Positions 7,737-17,124 are shown, counted from the first letter of the stretch. The stretch: 64,000 nucleotides of DNA from Bryobacteraceae bacterium (GCA_026129905.1 JAHCHE010000023.1:80860-144859), one strand, 5' to 3'. The notes: generated by a model from the letters alone, not told the origin. Made by a program: numbers and translations.

Positions 7737-9302
7737 ATGCGTTACTGCGTCGCTCTTTCTCTGCTCCTATGCCTCGCGATGGCCTCCTGCTCCCGCCAGG
7801 AGCCCGCCGCGCCCGAAACCCGCGAAATCTCCATGGCCGCCCTTCAGGACAAGATCAAAGGCGGGTGGGCCGGCCAGATGATCGGCGTCAGCTACGGCGC
7901 GCCAACCGAGTTCCGCTATCGCGGCGAGATCATTCCCGAAGACAAGCTCCCCCAGTGGAAGCCCGAAATGATCCACGAAGCGCTGGACCAGGACGACATC
8001 TACGTCGACATGACCTTCGCCGAGGTGCTCGAGCGCAAGGGCCTCGACGCCACCACGGAAGATTTCGGCGAGATGTTCAAGAACAGCCAGTACCGCCTCT
8101 GGCACGCCAATATGGCCGCCCGCCGCAATCTCCAGCACGGCGTCCCCGCCGCCGACTCCGGCCATCCGCGCCACAACATCCACGCCAATGACATCGACTT
8201 CCAGATCGAGGCCGACTTCATCGGCCTGATGACGCCGGGCCTGCCCCAGGCCTCGAACGACTACTGCTGGCGCGCCGGCCGCGTCATGAATTACGGCGAC
8301 GGCATCTACGGCGGCATGTTCGTCTGCGGGATGTACTCGGCCGCCTTCTTCGAGAGCAATCCCCGCAAGCTCGTCGAGGCGGGCCTCGCGTGCCTGCCGA
8401 AAGAGAGCCCTTACGCCCAGATCATCGCCGATTCGCTCGCCTGGTCCAACCAGCACCCCGGCGACTGGACCAAGGTCTGGCAGCTCATCCAGGACAAGTG
8501 GGACAAGCGCGATCCCTGCCCTGCCGGCGCTCTGCTGCCGTTCAATATCGACGCCAAGCTCAACGGCGTCTACATCGCTCTGGGCCTCCTCTACGGCGAG
8601 GGCGATTTCGAAAAAACACTCAAGATCTCTACCCAAGCCGGTCAGGATTCCGACTGTAACCCCGCCAGCGCCGGCGGCATCCTCGGCGTCGTCTACGGCT
8701 ACGACCGCATCCCCGATGTCTGGAAGAGCGGCATCCCCGCCATCGAAGACAAGAAGTTCGCCTACACCAACCACACTTTCCGGTCCATCGTCGAAAGTTC
8801 CACCCAGCGCGCCGTCGAACTCGTCCAGCGCCACGGCGGCCAGTTCCAGGGCGACACGCTCGTCGTGCGCGTCCAGGATCCCACGCCCGCCGCGCTGGAA
8901 ACCTGGGACGACTACGGTTCGCCCGTCGAGCGCATTCCGCCCACCGACAGCCGCTGGACCTGGACCGGCCGCTGGGCCCCGCAGCCCAAGAGCCCGGAAC
9001 TTCGCGCCTCCTCCACCAAGGGCGCGGAAGCCACCGTCAGCTTCGAAGGAACCGGCTTCATCCTCGCCGGAACCTACCTCCCCACGGGCGGCAAGCTGGA
9101 CGTCCAGGTCGACAGCCAGCCCGCGGAAACCGTGGACGTCTACATCCCCGAAGGCGACGGCCAGCGCGGCAACGAATCCGTCTTTCACCGCTTCGGCCTC
9201 GCCGCCGGCAAGCACACCGTCAAAGTGGTCGTGCGGGGCGAACCCTACGAAGGTTCCAAGGGACGCGACGTCGTTCTCAAGGACCTGATCGTCTTCCGCT
9301 AA
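7737..9302 (+). CDS. ADP-ribosylglycohydrolase-family lipoprotein
   Basis: This 521-aa protein begins with a lipoprotein signal (lipobox AMASC, Cys18), so it is probably anchored in the envelope. Residues about 35-350 match the ADP-ribosylglycohydrolase (DraG/ARH) fold. Metal-binding acidic residues are visible in QDDIYVDMT (Asp86, Asp87, Asp91) and in GQDSDCNPAS near residues 301-310. The C-terminal 120 residues form a beta-rich domain resembling a carbohydrate-binding or jelly-roll module. Exported members of this family in Acidobacteriota and Planctomycetes are often annotated simply as ADP-ribosylglycohydrolases, and a role on nucleosides or sugars rather than protein ADP-ribose is possible. 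A hairpin lies between this gene and the downstream kinase. Confidence 0.75.
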   Translation: MRYCVALSLLLCLAMASCSRQEPAAPETREISMAALQDKIKGGWAGQMIGVSYGAPTEFRYRGEIIPEDKLPQWKPEMIHEALDQDDIYVDMTFAEVLERKGLDATTEDFGEMFKNSQYRLWHANMAARRNLQHGVPAADSGHPRHNIHANDIDFQIEADFIGLMTPGLPQASNDYCWRAGRVMNYGDGIYGGMFVCGMYSAAFFESNPRKLVEAGLACLPKESPYAQIIADSLAWSNQHPGDWTKVWQLIQDKWDKRDPCPAGALLPFNIDAKLNGVYIALGLLYGEGDFEKTLKISTQAGQDSDCNPASAGGILGVVYGYDRIPDVWKSGIPAIEDKKFAYTNHTFRSIVESSTQRAVELVQRHGGQFQGDTLVVRVQDPTPAALETWDDYGSPVERIPPTDSRWTWTGRWAPQPKSPELRASSTKGAEATVSFEGTGFILAGTYLPTGGKLDVQVDSQPAETVDVYIPEGDGQRGNESVFHRFGLAAGKHTVKVVVRGEPYEGSKGRDVVLKDLIVFR

Positions 9303-9371
9303 GCCGGCCGGGATTCACCGGCCGGCCGCGTCGCGCTTCACCACGGCCGTGGCGTACGCTCTCAGCGTGCC

Positions 9372-9393
9372 GAGTCCACACTCGTGTGGACTC
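9372..9393. repeat. Palindromic intergenic element with CACTCGTG core
   Basis: Ten-bp perfect arms (GAGTCCACAC at 9372-9381, GTGTGGACTC at 9384-9393) flank two bases. The element lies 70 nt after the ADP-ribosylglycohydrolase gene. Its central octamer CACTCGTG is the reverse complement of the core of the element near 36377-36394, so it may be a repeated REP-like hairpin or terminator. Confidence 0.5.
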
Positions 9394-9460
9394 TTGTACC
9401 GGCGAACCGATGGGAAATCCGGCATAGACATGTCGTAGACGGAATCCGCCCCGCCCGCGG

Positions 9461-9489
9461 TTGATGCGCCGCCTCGTCGCGCATACACT
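9461..9489 (+). promoter_or_regulatory. Possible promoter of the Ser/Thr kinase gene
   Basis: TTGATG (9461-9466) and TACACT (9484-9489) are separated by 17 nt and lie 27 nt before the kinase ATG. Both boxes match the sigma-70 consensus at four of six positions. Confidence 0.4.
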
Positions 9490-9515
9490 GTTAAATTCGG
9501 ACTCTTAATTCGCGG

Positions 9516-12143
9516 ATGTTGGACTCCGGCTTCATCGCCCACTACGAGCTGCTCGAAAAACTGGGCGAAGGCGGCATGGGCGTCGTCTACAAGGCCCGCG
9601 ACACGCGGCTCGACCGCCTGGTCGCCATCAAGGTCCTGTTGCCGGAAAAGGTCACCGATCCCGACCGCAAGCGCCGGTTCATCCAGGAAGCCAAGGCCGC
9701 CTCGGCGCTGAACCACCCCAACATCGTCACCATCTACGACGTCGATCACGCCGAAGGCGTCGACCTCATCGCGATGGAGTACGTCGACGGCCGGACGCTC
9801 GACCAGGTGATCGGCCGCCGCGGCATGAAGCTCGACGACGCGCTCAAATACGCCACCCAGATCGCCTCCGCCCTCGGCGCCGCCCACGCCGCCGGCATCG
9901 TGCACCGCGACCTCAAACCGAATAACGTCATGGTCACCGGCGCGGGCGTCGCGAAGGTCCTCGACTTCGGCCTGGCGAAATTAACCGAATTAACGCTGAA
10001 AACCCGCGAGGAGCTCGAAACCCGCACCTTCCTTAACGCCGAAACGTTGAAAACCATCGAAGGGTTTGTCGTCGGCACCGCCGCTTACATGTCCCCCGAG
10101 CAGGCCGAAGGCAAACCGGTGGACGCCCGCTGCGACATCTTCGCTTTCGGCGCCCTGCTCTACGAGGCCGTCACCGGCCAGCCCGCCTTCCTGCGCGACT
10201 CGCGCATGTCCACCCTCGCCGCCGTGCTTCGCGAAGATCCCAAGCCGCCCAGCGAGGTGACCGCCGGCACGCCGCCGGAGTTGGAGAGGATTATCGCCCG
10301 CTGCCTCCGCAAGGATCCCGACCGCCGCTATCACCACATGGCCGACGTCAGGCTCGCCCTTGAAGAGGTCAGGGACGAAGCCTCCTCCCCAGCCGCGAAT
10401 GCGGCCCTGTCCCCGGTCGCCCGGTTCCCTTATAAGGCGGCCGTCGCCGCCCTGGCCGCGCTCATCCTGTTCGCCGTCTGGCTGGTTCGCCAGAATGCCC
10501 GCCCCGTACAGGTCCGCTGGAGCTTCACCCAAATCACGGACCAGCCCGGCCCCGAGTTCTTCCCCAGTCTCTCGCCCGATGGCAAGACTGTCGTCTACGC
10601 CGCCCGGGCCTCGGGCAGTTGGGACATCTTCGCCCAGCGCGTCGGCGGGAAGAACGCGACGAACCTCACCCGCAACTCCGCGGCCGACGAAACGCAGCCC
10701 GCCTTCTCCCCCGACGGCGAGCGTATCGCGTTCCGCTCCGAGCGCGACGGCGGCGGCATCTTCATCATGGGCGCCACCGGCGAAGCGCTCCGCCGCATCA
10801 CCGCCTTTGGCTACAACCCCGCCTGGTCGCCCGACTCCACCCGCATCGTCGTCGCCACCGAGAGCATCGCCCGCCCGGAGGACCGCTTCGTCCCGGTCAG
10901 CCGCCTCTGGATCGTGAACCTCTCCACCCAGCAGACCCGGCTGCTATCCAACCACGACGGGGTGCAGCCGCACTGGTCGCCCCGCGGCTACCGCATCGCC
11001 TACTGGGCCTCCCGCGCCGGCCAGCGCGACATCTGGACCATCTCCGCCGATGGCGGCGAGCCGGCGCCGGTCACCCAGGATACCCACGTGGACTGGAACC
11101 CGGTCTGGTCGCCCGACGGCCGCTATCTCTACTTCCTCAGCGACCGCGGCGGCCCGATGAACCTGTGGCGCGTGCCCGTCGATGAACACTCCGGCGAAGT
11201 GTTGGGAGAGATCGAGCCGGTCACCACCCCGTCCTCGGACACCGGCCAAATCAGCATCTCCCGCAGCGGCCACATCGCTTACGCGCACCAGGTCTCCACC
11301 GCCCGCCTGCACCGCGCCGCCTTCGACCCCGTCGCCGGTAAGGTCAACGGCCGCAGCGTGGATATTACCGGAGGCGCCCGCCAAGCCGTCCGCCCGGACC
11401 TCTCCCCCGACGGCGCCTGGCTGGCCTTCTGTTCCTGGGGACGCCTCCAGAACATCCTCCTGGTTCGCACCGACGGCACGGACCTGCGACAGTTGACCGA
11501 CGATCCCTATTTCGACCGCGGCCCCCGCTGGTCGCCGGACCAGTCGCAGATCGCCTTCTTCAGCAACCGCAGCGGAAGAAACGAGATTTGGGTGGTGCGT
11601 CCCGACGGCAGCGGTCTCCGCCAGGTCAGCAACGTCGCCTCCAACGCCGTCTGGCCCGTCTGGTCGCCCGACGGCAAACGCATGGTCTACACGGCATTCG
11701 GCGCGGGCCGGAGTTCGTTTCTCGTCGAGGACGTTTCCCAGGCCGCGGAGCAGACGCCGCGCCAACTGCCTGCCCCCGGCGCGAAGGAGGCCTTCAACGC
11801 CTGGCATTGGTCGCCCGACGGCGAAAAGCTTTCCGGCTTCCTGCAACATGAGGACGGCGGCTTCACCGGCATCGCCGCCTATTCGTTGAAGACAGGCGCT
11901 TATACCCGCCTCACCTCGTTCGGCCTCGACCCGGTCTGGCTCAGCGACAGCCGCCGCCTGCTCTTCACGCACAAAGGAAGGATCTGGCTGGCCGGTCCCG
12001 ATAATGGCGAGGCCCGCGAGGTCCTCTCGGCCGCTCCGAGCGAAGTGGCCCCGCGCGGCTTCGCCATCTCCCGCGACGACCGCGCGATCTACTTCAGCCT
12101 CGCCGCCACCGAATCCGACATCTGGCTCGCCCAGAGCAACTAA
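9516..12143 (+). CDS. Membrane Ser/Thr protein kinase with C-terminal TolB/PD40 beta-propeller
   Basis: This 875-aa protein has an N-terminal Hanks-type kinase domain: glycine loop LGEGGMGVVY at 16-25, Lys39, HRDLKPNN at 130-137, DFG at 150-152 and MSPEQAEG at 192-199. One membrane helix (about 308-325) leads to an extracytoplasmic domain of repeated SPDG/WSPD motifs (about 335-875), the PD40/WD40-like propeller of TolB and DPP-IV proteins. It is probably a sensor kinase whose propeller binds a ligand outside the membrane. This architecture is greatly expanded in Acidobacteriota. The last 17 codons and stop region are duplicated 4951 bp downstream, beyond the heparinase gene. Confidence 0.93.
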   Translation: MLDSGFIAHYELLEKLGEGGMGVVYKARDTRLDRLVAIKVLLPEKVTDPDRKRRFIQEAKAASALNHPNIVTIYDVDHAEGVDLIAMEYVDGRTLDQVIGRRGMKLDDALKYATQIASALGAAHAAGIVHRDLKPNNVMVTGAGVAKVLDFGLAKLTELTLKTREELETRTFLNAETLKTIEGFVVGTAAYMSPEQAEGKPVDARCDIFAFGALLYEAVTGQPAFLRDSRMSTLAAVLREDPKPPSEVTAGTPPELERIIARCLRKDPDRRYHHMADVRLALEEVRDEASSPAANAALSPVARFPYKAAVAALAALILFAVWLVRQNARPVQVRWSFTQITDQPGPEFFPSLSPDGKTVVYAARASGSWDIFAQRVGGKNATNLTRNSAADETQPAFSPDGERIAFRSERDGGGIFIMGATGEALRRITAFGYNPAWSPDSTRIVVATESIARPEDRFVPVSRLWIVNLSTQQTRLLSNHDGVQPHWSPRGYRIAYWASRAGQRDIWTISADGGEPAPVTQDTHVDWNPVWSPDGRYLYFLSDRGGPMNLWRVPVDEHSGEVLGEIEPVTTPSSDTGQISISRSGHIAYAHQVSTARLHRAAFDPVAGKVNGRSVDITGGARQAVRPDLSPDGAWLAFCSWGRLQNILLVRTDGTDLRQLTDDPYFDRGPRWSPDQSQIAFFSNRSGRNEIWVVRPDGSGLRQVSNVASNAVWPVWSPDGKRMVYTAFGAGRSSFLVEDVSQAAEQTPRQLPAPGAKEAFNAWHWSPDGEKLSGFLQHEDGGFTGIAAYSLKTGAYTRLTSFGLDPVWLSDSRRLLFTHKGRIWLAGPDNGEAREVLSAAPSEVAPRGFAISRDDRAIYFSLAATESDIWLAQSN
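12089..12141 (+). repeat. 53-bp direct repeat, copy A (3' end of kinase gene)
   Basis: Copy A encodes YFSLAATESDIWLAQSN and the first base of the stop. It is identical over 53 nt to 17040-17092. Together the copies bracket the heparinase-like gene. Confidence 0.95.
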
Positions 12144-12249
12144 TAACGAGAGCTGCTCGCGCCACCCATCCGCTTGCGCCAGCCGGCCCCCTCCGACACA
12201 AGATCAAGCTTTCGCTCAAAGGCTTTCGCAACCTCACGAATCCATTCCC

Positions 12250-12280
12250 TTGCCATTAGAAGATAAACAGGATCTAATAT
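12250..12280 (+). promoter_or_regulatory. Possible promoter of the heparinase-like gene
   Basis: TTGCCA (12250-12255) and TAATAT (12275-12280) are separated by 19 nt, longer than ideal, inside a noticeably AT-rich leader. A Shine-Dalgarno sequence, AGAGG, follows 5 nt before the ATG. Confidence 0.35.
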
Positions 12281-12293
12281 CGTAGAGGTATAA

Positions 12294-15200
12294 ATGATGC
12301 CGCGCCTCCTCCCTTTCACCATGGTTGGCGTGTACCTCTGCGCCGGTGCGAGTGCGGCGCAGTCGCAACCTCAGGATTCCTTGATCTTCCGCGTTAGAGG
12401 TCAGGACCATGTGGTCCAGAACAAGATGGTCCAGACCCTGCGAAGCGCCTGGGCTGCTCAGAAACCTGCTACGGAACAGATGTGGAAGGACGCCGTCAAC
12501 AATGGCGGGAAAAAGACGTGGGAAGGCCACGTTTGGATTTTCATTGGAATCATACCTGTGCCGGTCCCATACAGCTACACCGTGCAGTGCAGCGATACTT
12601 CGGTCTCCATTCCGGATTTACCCAATATCACGCTAAGCCGGGGTTCCGCCACCAACACATTGGAGTTCCAGGCCGCCGTGACACTCAATTGGACAACCCA
12701 CCTTCGCGGCAGCAACGGCTCGGTTCATGCCGACGCAAGCTTCACTACCGTGATCAAGGTCAACGGCGTGGCGGAACTGAAGCGGGACCAGACCGGGTAC
12801 TATTTGCAGATCACCAGCGCGACGTCCGATGTGGCGACTAACACGAATGGCAGCATAACATTTACCGTCAATATTTTGAACATCGGGACGTTGTCGTTTA
12901 CGTGGCAGAAGCTCGATCTGTTGCTGAAGGCAGACATTGACAAGAAAGTAAAGAAGAGACTCGGCGACGAACTCGGCAAACCGATCGTAACGAAAGCGTA
13001 CTACCTGGCGGACCTGTTCGCCTACCTCAAGCCCGGCGTTAACCCCCTAGTGGAGGCGCTGCTATTTCCCATCTATTCTTATCTTTCAGAGCGAGGCAAG
13101 ATTGCCTACTCCCTGTTGAGCGAAAAGGGCGTCCCGGTTGTGGAGCTCGTGTTCGGAAATCCGATCGCAGGAGCCTGGCAAGCCGAGAAGACGCAGCACC
13201 CGCGTCTTTTGTACACGGCCGCTGAGCGGAGCCAGATCAAGGCGAAGCGCGGCGCGAATGTGACCAAAGATCTGTATTCCGCCATCAAGACTCTCGCGGC
13301 CGAAAATCCGGCCTTCGGGGTTGCCGGCCCCGACGGTCTCCTCTCGGTCGAAGAATGGGGGAAGGAGGTCAGGAACGCCCAAATTGCCGTTGCGGCCTCC
13401 GTCGTCTACGACCTGGACGCAAACCCAGCGGCCAAAGAGCAAGCGCTCACGGTCTTGCTCAACTTCAGAGACAAAGTCCCCGATCCCCTCTTTACTCCTG
13501 CGTGGGGTTTCAAGAGCCTCTATACGGCCGAAGTCCTGCTTGATCTATGCCAGGCGTACGATCTCCTGCGGGGCGCCGGTGTTGCCGCCAATCCTGCCAT
13601 AGAAGCAAAGCTCAGGAACCTTCGAAACGTCACGTATCTCCAGACGCATATCTGGAACCTTATCGCGAACCTGAACATCGCCGTCCGGAACGCCGCCGCC
13701 CTGGGCGCCTCCGCCATCCTGTTCAATCGGGAGGCGGACGCATATGAAAACATCAGTCTGGCAATGTCGGTGATGTGGCAAAAACTGGGGCTTGCGTCGG
13801 CAGGCGCATTTCTGGACGTGGCCCAGTTCACCAAGGCCAGCGAGGGGGGAGGCTATTCCGAAGGCCCGGGTTACCTCGATTACGCCGCCGAACTTTACCT
13901 GCCGTTCATGTGGTCTTACAATCGGTTCGCCGGCGGCGCAACTACAAGTCCGGGCGCTTTCATTTATAACGACTGGGTGAATCAATATGCGATCGCGGCG
14001 CCGGACTTGCTGACCAGCGAGAGAGTCCGGCGCATCCACGAGTGGGGTCTCCGAATCTCACTTCCCGATGGAAGCCGGCCACCGCTGAAAGATTCCAATC
14101 CCGGCGCGTCGGGTTTCTCCGGACTTCTGGCGAACGCGATCGCCACCCCCAATCCGATCCTGAGGTCGGTCTGGGCATGGGACTTCGAGCGAAGCGGCTA
14201 CCCCGTTGGCCGCCGCCTGGTGGACGCCTTCGTCAGCTTCGACCCCGCGGTTCTCAACACCGCCATGGACCCGTCCTCTTTGTACCCCAGCCCAACGATG
14301 GTCATGCCCGACACCGGCAACGTCGTCTTCCGCAGCGGCTGGGGCGTCAACAGCCTTTACATGCACGTGCTCGCCGATTCCAACTGGCGCGCCGGGGACG
14401 TGGTTGGCGGCATGCGGTACCCGACCCACCAACAGGAAGACAACACCAGCTTCCTGATTCACGCTTACGGCAGTCCGCTGGCGATCGACAGCGGCTATGG
14501 TCATTCGTCTGTCAGTGAGGCCGTCTCTAAAGGACAGAATCACAATCTGGTGCTCGTCGACGGCAAAGGTCCTCCAAGCGCGACCGAGGCGGCTGTAAGG
14601 GCATTCAAAGAAACTCGCTTTGTAGATTATGCTCAGGTTTCCGCCGCGTATCAGAACGCTGCTTTCGAGCGGCACGCCTTGCTTGTCGGCGACCGCTACT
14701 TCGTCGTTGTCGACGAAATCTCATCAAGCATCAGCCACCAGTACGATTGGCGCTTCCATGGACACGGGCAGTTTTCGGCGGCAGAGAAGGGCGGTATGTG
14801 GGCAGCGCCAGGCGGCCAAAGGATTCTGCTGAGACTCGCCAATACTAGTCCCAACAGCGTCGATGCGTTTCTTACCGAACAGGCGCCCCATTACTGGGCC
14901 TCGCCTGGCGCTCCCGGACAGCCTGGATACCACCATACCGCCCTGTCGGGCCGTGAGACGGCTGCCGGCAACATCAAATTCCTGGCCGTGCTGTTACCGG
15001 CAGGGGCGGCCGATCCGCTTCCATCAGTCGCTGAGTTCTCCGAAGCCGGGGCTTTCACCGCCGCGAAAATTGCATTTGCCGATCACACCGACATCGTCGT
15101 CGTCAGGCATCCTGGTCGGACCAGAAGCTACACTCTGCGTGGGTCGGCCACCGGAGTGGACGATATCTACACGGATGCCCAGTTTGCGGTACTGCGAATT

Positions 15201-17009
15201 TCCAACTCAAACAAGAAAATGGCGGGCCTGTTTGCACGCGAAGTTTCCGATTTGTTCTATGGCGGCGCGCGCGTAGTCACTACGCCAACGTCTTTGGTCT
15301 CCGTGCTCGACAGCGATACCGACGGACTGTCCGACGATGACGAACTGGCGCGTGGTACCGACCCTTTTAAGTGGGATACCGACGGAGATGGCCTCAGTGA
15401 CTCCCTCGAGGTTGCGAACGGAAGCAACCCGCTCGTTCGAAATGTGACGAGCGATTGGGATGGCGACGGCAGAGCCGACCTCGGCTTCTTCGAGCCCGCG
15501 GACTCCTCCTTCCACGTGAATCTTTCCACCGGGACGGCGTTCTTTGGCCCCGGCACTGGGAGATGGATCGATCCCAACCAGTGGGGGCATGCGTTCGGGC
15601 GGTTCTTTGTCGCTGACTTCAATGGCGACGGGAAAGCGGATCTCGGTTTCTTCGAGCCGGCCGACAATTCCTTCCATGTGAACCTCTCGACGGGCAACGG
15701 CCTCTTCGGGGCGGGGAGTGGCCGCTGGATCAATCCCAATCAATGGGGGCATGCCGGCGGGCGGTTCTACATCGGTGACTTCAACGGCGACGGGAGATCG
15801 GATCTGGGATTCTTCGAGCCGGCCGACAATTCATTCCACGTCAACCTCTCCACCGGCGCGGGATTCTTCGGTCCCGGCAGCGGGCGGTGGATCACCGGCA
15901 ATACGTGGGGAAACGCCGGTGGACGATTCTACGTGGGCGATTTCAACGGGGACGGCAAAACCGATCTGGGCTTCCTTGAGCCGGCTGACAACTCTTTCCG
16001 CGTCAACCTGTCGACAGGAGCCGGTTTCTTCGGCCCCGAAAGCGGCCGCTGGATTGGCTCCAATCAGTGGGCCCATGCGGGCGGACGCCATATGGTTGCC
16101 GATTTCAACGGCGACCGAAAGGCGGACCTGGGCTTCTTTGAACCTGCCGACAATTCCTTTCATGTCAATCTCTCTACCGGTACAGGTTTCTTCGCAGCCG
16201 GCAGCGGGCGCTGGGTTCCGCCAGGCGGATTCGGAAGTTCAGCGGGCAGATACTTCGTTGCCGATTTCACTGGCGATGGGCTTTCGGACCTCGCTTTTTA
16301 CAACGTTCAGGACAATCTGCTCAAAGTGATCCGATCGGCCGGTACCCGGTTCATATCCGCATTCGGCTTCAGGATCGAACCCAACCACTGGGGTCGCCAG
16401 GCCGGGCGTTTCCTAATCGGGAATCCCACAACGGACGCCGAATTTGGATACCCAGTTTTCCAGGAGCAGGCTTCATGGAAAGACGACTTCGACCGCTGGG
16501 GCTGGCACCCGACCCAACCGGACGGGCCCAACCTCTCAAGGAACTTTGCCGTCAGTCTCTCTTCTTCGGCGGGAACCGCCTACTTGGGCAGCGTTTCGGC
16601 TAAGCTCGAAATCCCGCACAACGGTTTTCGTGCGTCCGGAGCCTGGCACGCGCTGCTGCCCGACAGCACCGGCGCCCGGAATTTCGTCTTTGCGTTCCGG
16701 AAGACGAACCCCTCATCGGCCCTCCTTGTTTATTTCGTAGTGAATGGCTACCTTCATCAGGTCTGGGAGAAAGGCCATATCCAGCATTACCAGGGGTGGG
16801 AAATACCGTTTGCGAACGATACGGAATGGCATCTCGTCACGCTCTCTTTGGATCCAGCGGCAAAGCTGCCATCCACGATCGTCGATGAAAGGACCGGCAC
16901 GTTGGAACCTTTGGTGTCTGCCGAGGGTCAGTTGACCTTTTTCGAGCTCGGCATGGGGGGGCAGGCCGGCGACAGGATCTACTTCGACAGTATTCGATTC
17001 ATGGAGTAG
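12294..17009 (+). CDS. Giant secreted heparinase II/III-like polysaccharide lyase with calcium-type and FG-GAP repeats
   Basis: This 1571-aa protein has five parts. A signal peptide (about 1-22) precedes a domain of about 270 residues that I do not recognise (25-295). Residues about 298-1000 resemble heparinase II/III: an alpha/alpha-toroid region opening with HPRLLYT, then a beta-sandwich with FRSGW, HQQEDNTSF and NHNLVLVDG segments. Two thrombospondin type 3-like calcium loops follow (1006-1046, DSDTDGLSDDDE and DTDGDGLSDS). Six tandem repeats of 54 residues (1054-1376) have the DFNGDGKADLGFF signature of FG-GAP/VCBS repeats. The C-terminal domain (about 1380-1571) looks like a jelly-roll. 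It probably binds and depolymerises acidic polysaccharide outside the cell. The gene is more AT-rich than its neighbours and is bracketed by the 53-bp repeat, suggesting acquisition by transfer. Confidence 0.75.
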   Translation: MMPRLLPFTMVGVYLCAGASAAQSQPQDSLIFRVRGQDHVVQNKMVQTLRSAWAAQKPATEQMWKDAVNNGGKKTWEGHVWIFIGIIPVPVPYSYTVQCSDTSVSIPDLPNITLSRGSATNTLEFQAAVTLNWTTHLRGSNGSVHADASFTTVIKVNGVAELKRDQTGYYLQITSATSDVATNTNGSITFTVNILNIGTLSFTWQKLDLLLKADIDKKVKKRLGDELGKPIVTKAYYLADLFAYLKPGVNPLVEALLFPIYSYLSERGKIAYSLLSEKGVPVVELVFGNPIAGAWQAEKTQHPRLLYTAAERSQIKAKRGANVTKDLYSAIKTLAAENPAFGVAGPDGLLSVEEWGKEVRNAQIAVAASVVYDLDANPAAKEQALTVLLNFRDKVPDPLFTPAWGFKSLYTAEVLLDLCQAYDLLRGAGVAANPAIEAKLRNLRNVTYLQTHIWNLIANLNIAVRNAAALGASAILFNREADAYENISLAMSVMWQKLGLASAGAFLDVAQFTKASEGGGYSEGPGYLDYAAELYLPFMWSYNRFAGGATTSPGAFIYNDWVNQYAIAAPDLLTSERVRRIHEWGLRISLPDGSRPPLKDSNPGASGFSGLLANAIATPNPILRSVWAWDFERSGYPVGRRLVDAFVSFDPAVLNTAMDPSSLYPSPTMVMPDTGNVVFRSGWGVNSLYMHVLADSNWRAGDVVGGMRYPTHQQEDNTSFLIHAYGSPLAIDSGYGHSSVSEAVSKGQNHNLVLVDGKGPPSATEAAVRAFKETRFVDYAQVSAAYQNAAFERHALLVGDRYFVVVDEISSSISHQYDWRFHGHGQFSAAEKGGMWAAPGGQRILLRLANTSPNSVDAFLTEQAPHYWASPGAPGQPGYHHTALSGRETAAGNIKFLAVLLPAGAADPLPSVAEFSEAGAFTAAKIAFADHTDIVVVRHPGRTRSYTLRGSATGVDDIYTDAQFAVLRISNSNKKMAGLFAREVSDLFYGGARVVTTPTSLVSVLDSDTDGLSDDDELARGTDPFKWDTDGDGLSDSLEVANGSNPLVRNVTSDWDGDGRADLGFFEPADSSFHVNLSTGTAFFGPGTGRWIDPNQWGHAFGRFFVADFNGDGKADLGFFEPADNSFHVNLSTGNGLFGAGSGRWINPNQWGHAGGRFYIGDFNGDGRSDLGFFEPADNSFHVNLSTGAGFFGPGSGRWITGNTWGNAGGRFYVGDFNGDGKTDLGFLEPADNSFRVNLSTGAGFFGPESGRWIGSNQWAHAGGRHMVADFNGDRKADLGFFEPADNSFHVNLSTGTGFFAAGSGRWVPPGGFGSSAGRYFVADFTGDGLSDLAFYNVQDNLLKVIRSAGTRFISAFGFRIEPNHWGRQAGRFLIGNPTTDAEFGYPVFQEQASWKDDFDRWGWHPTQPDGPNLSRNFAVSLSSSAGTAYLGSVSAKLEIPHNGFRASGAWHALLPDSTGARNFVFAFRKTNPSSALLVYFVVNGYLHQVWEKGHIQHYQGWEIPFANDTEWHLVTLSLDPAAKLPSTIVDERTGTLEPLVSAEGQLTFFELGMGGQAGDRIYFDSIRFME
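15309..15431 (+). repeat. Two thrombospondin type 3-like calcium-binding loops
   Basis: Codons for DSDTDGLSDDDELARGTDP and DTDGDGLSDSLEVANGSNP form two DxDxDGxxD loops, which link the lyase part to the FG-GAP repeats. Confidence 0.75.
15453..16421 (+). repeat. Six tandem 162-bp units encoding 54-residue FG-GAP/VCBS repeats
   Basis: Five units of exactly 54 residues and a last one of 53 each start with D-x-(N/D/T)-G-D-x-x-x-D-L and contain the conserved segments PADNSFHVNLSTG and GSGRW. The DNA copies differ at many third positions, so the array is not freshly amplified. The sixth unit is the most divergent. Confidence 0.9.
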
Positions 17010-17039
17010 CCCGGCGCGGGCGAGGGCCAATGCCGCCGA

Positions 17040-17092
17040 CTACTTCAGCCTCGCCGCCACCGAATCCGACATCTGGCTCGCCCAGAGCAACT
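17040..17092 (+). repeat. 53-bp direct repeat, copy B (orphan kinase 3' end)
   Basis: This copy is identical to 12089-12141 but sits 30 nt after the heparinase-like stop codon with no kinase coding sequence in front. In its original frame it would still read YFSLAATESDIWLAQSN followed by TGA. The surrounding bases differ from copy A on both sides. Confidence 0.95.
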
Positions 17093-17124
17093 GAGCGCCC
17101 GCGCCGCCGTCTCACTGCCGCCTC

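Noticed and set aside
7767..9215. A 482-codon minus-strand frame opposite the ADP-ribosylglycohydrolase gene
   Set aside because: Asp/Val/Ala/Gly-rich shadow with no domain signatures or ribosome site.
10944..11972. A 342-codon minus-strand frame opposite the kinase propeller
   Set aside because: Low-complexity shadow; the plus-strand PD40 repeats are unambiguous.
15453..16421. Regular 162-bp repeats considered as a CRISPR or satellite
   Set aside because: They are in-frame protein repeats with third-position divergence and no spacer structure.
12089..17092. Interpreting the heparinase segment as a classical insertion sequence
   Set aside because: No transposase, no terminal inverted repeats, and the 53-bp repeat is coding sequence of the neighbour, far longer than normal target duplications.
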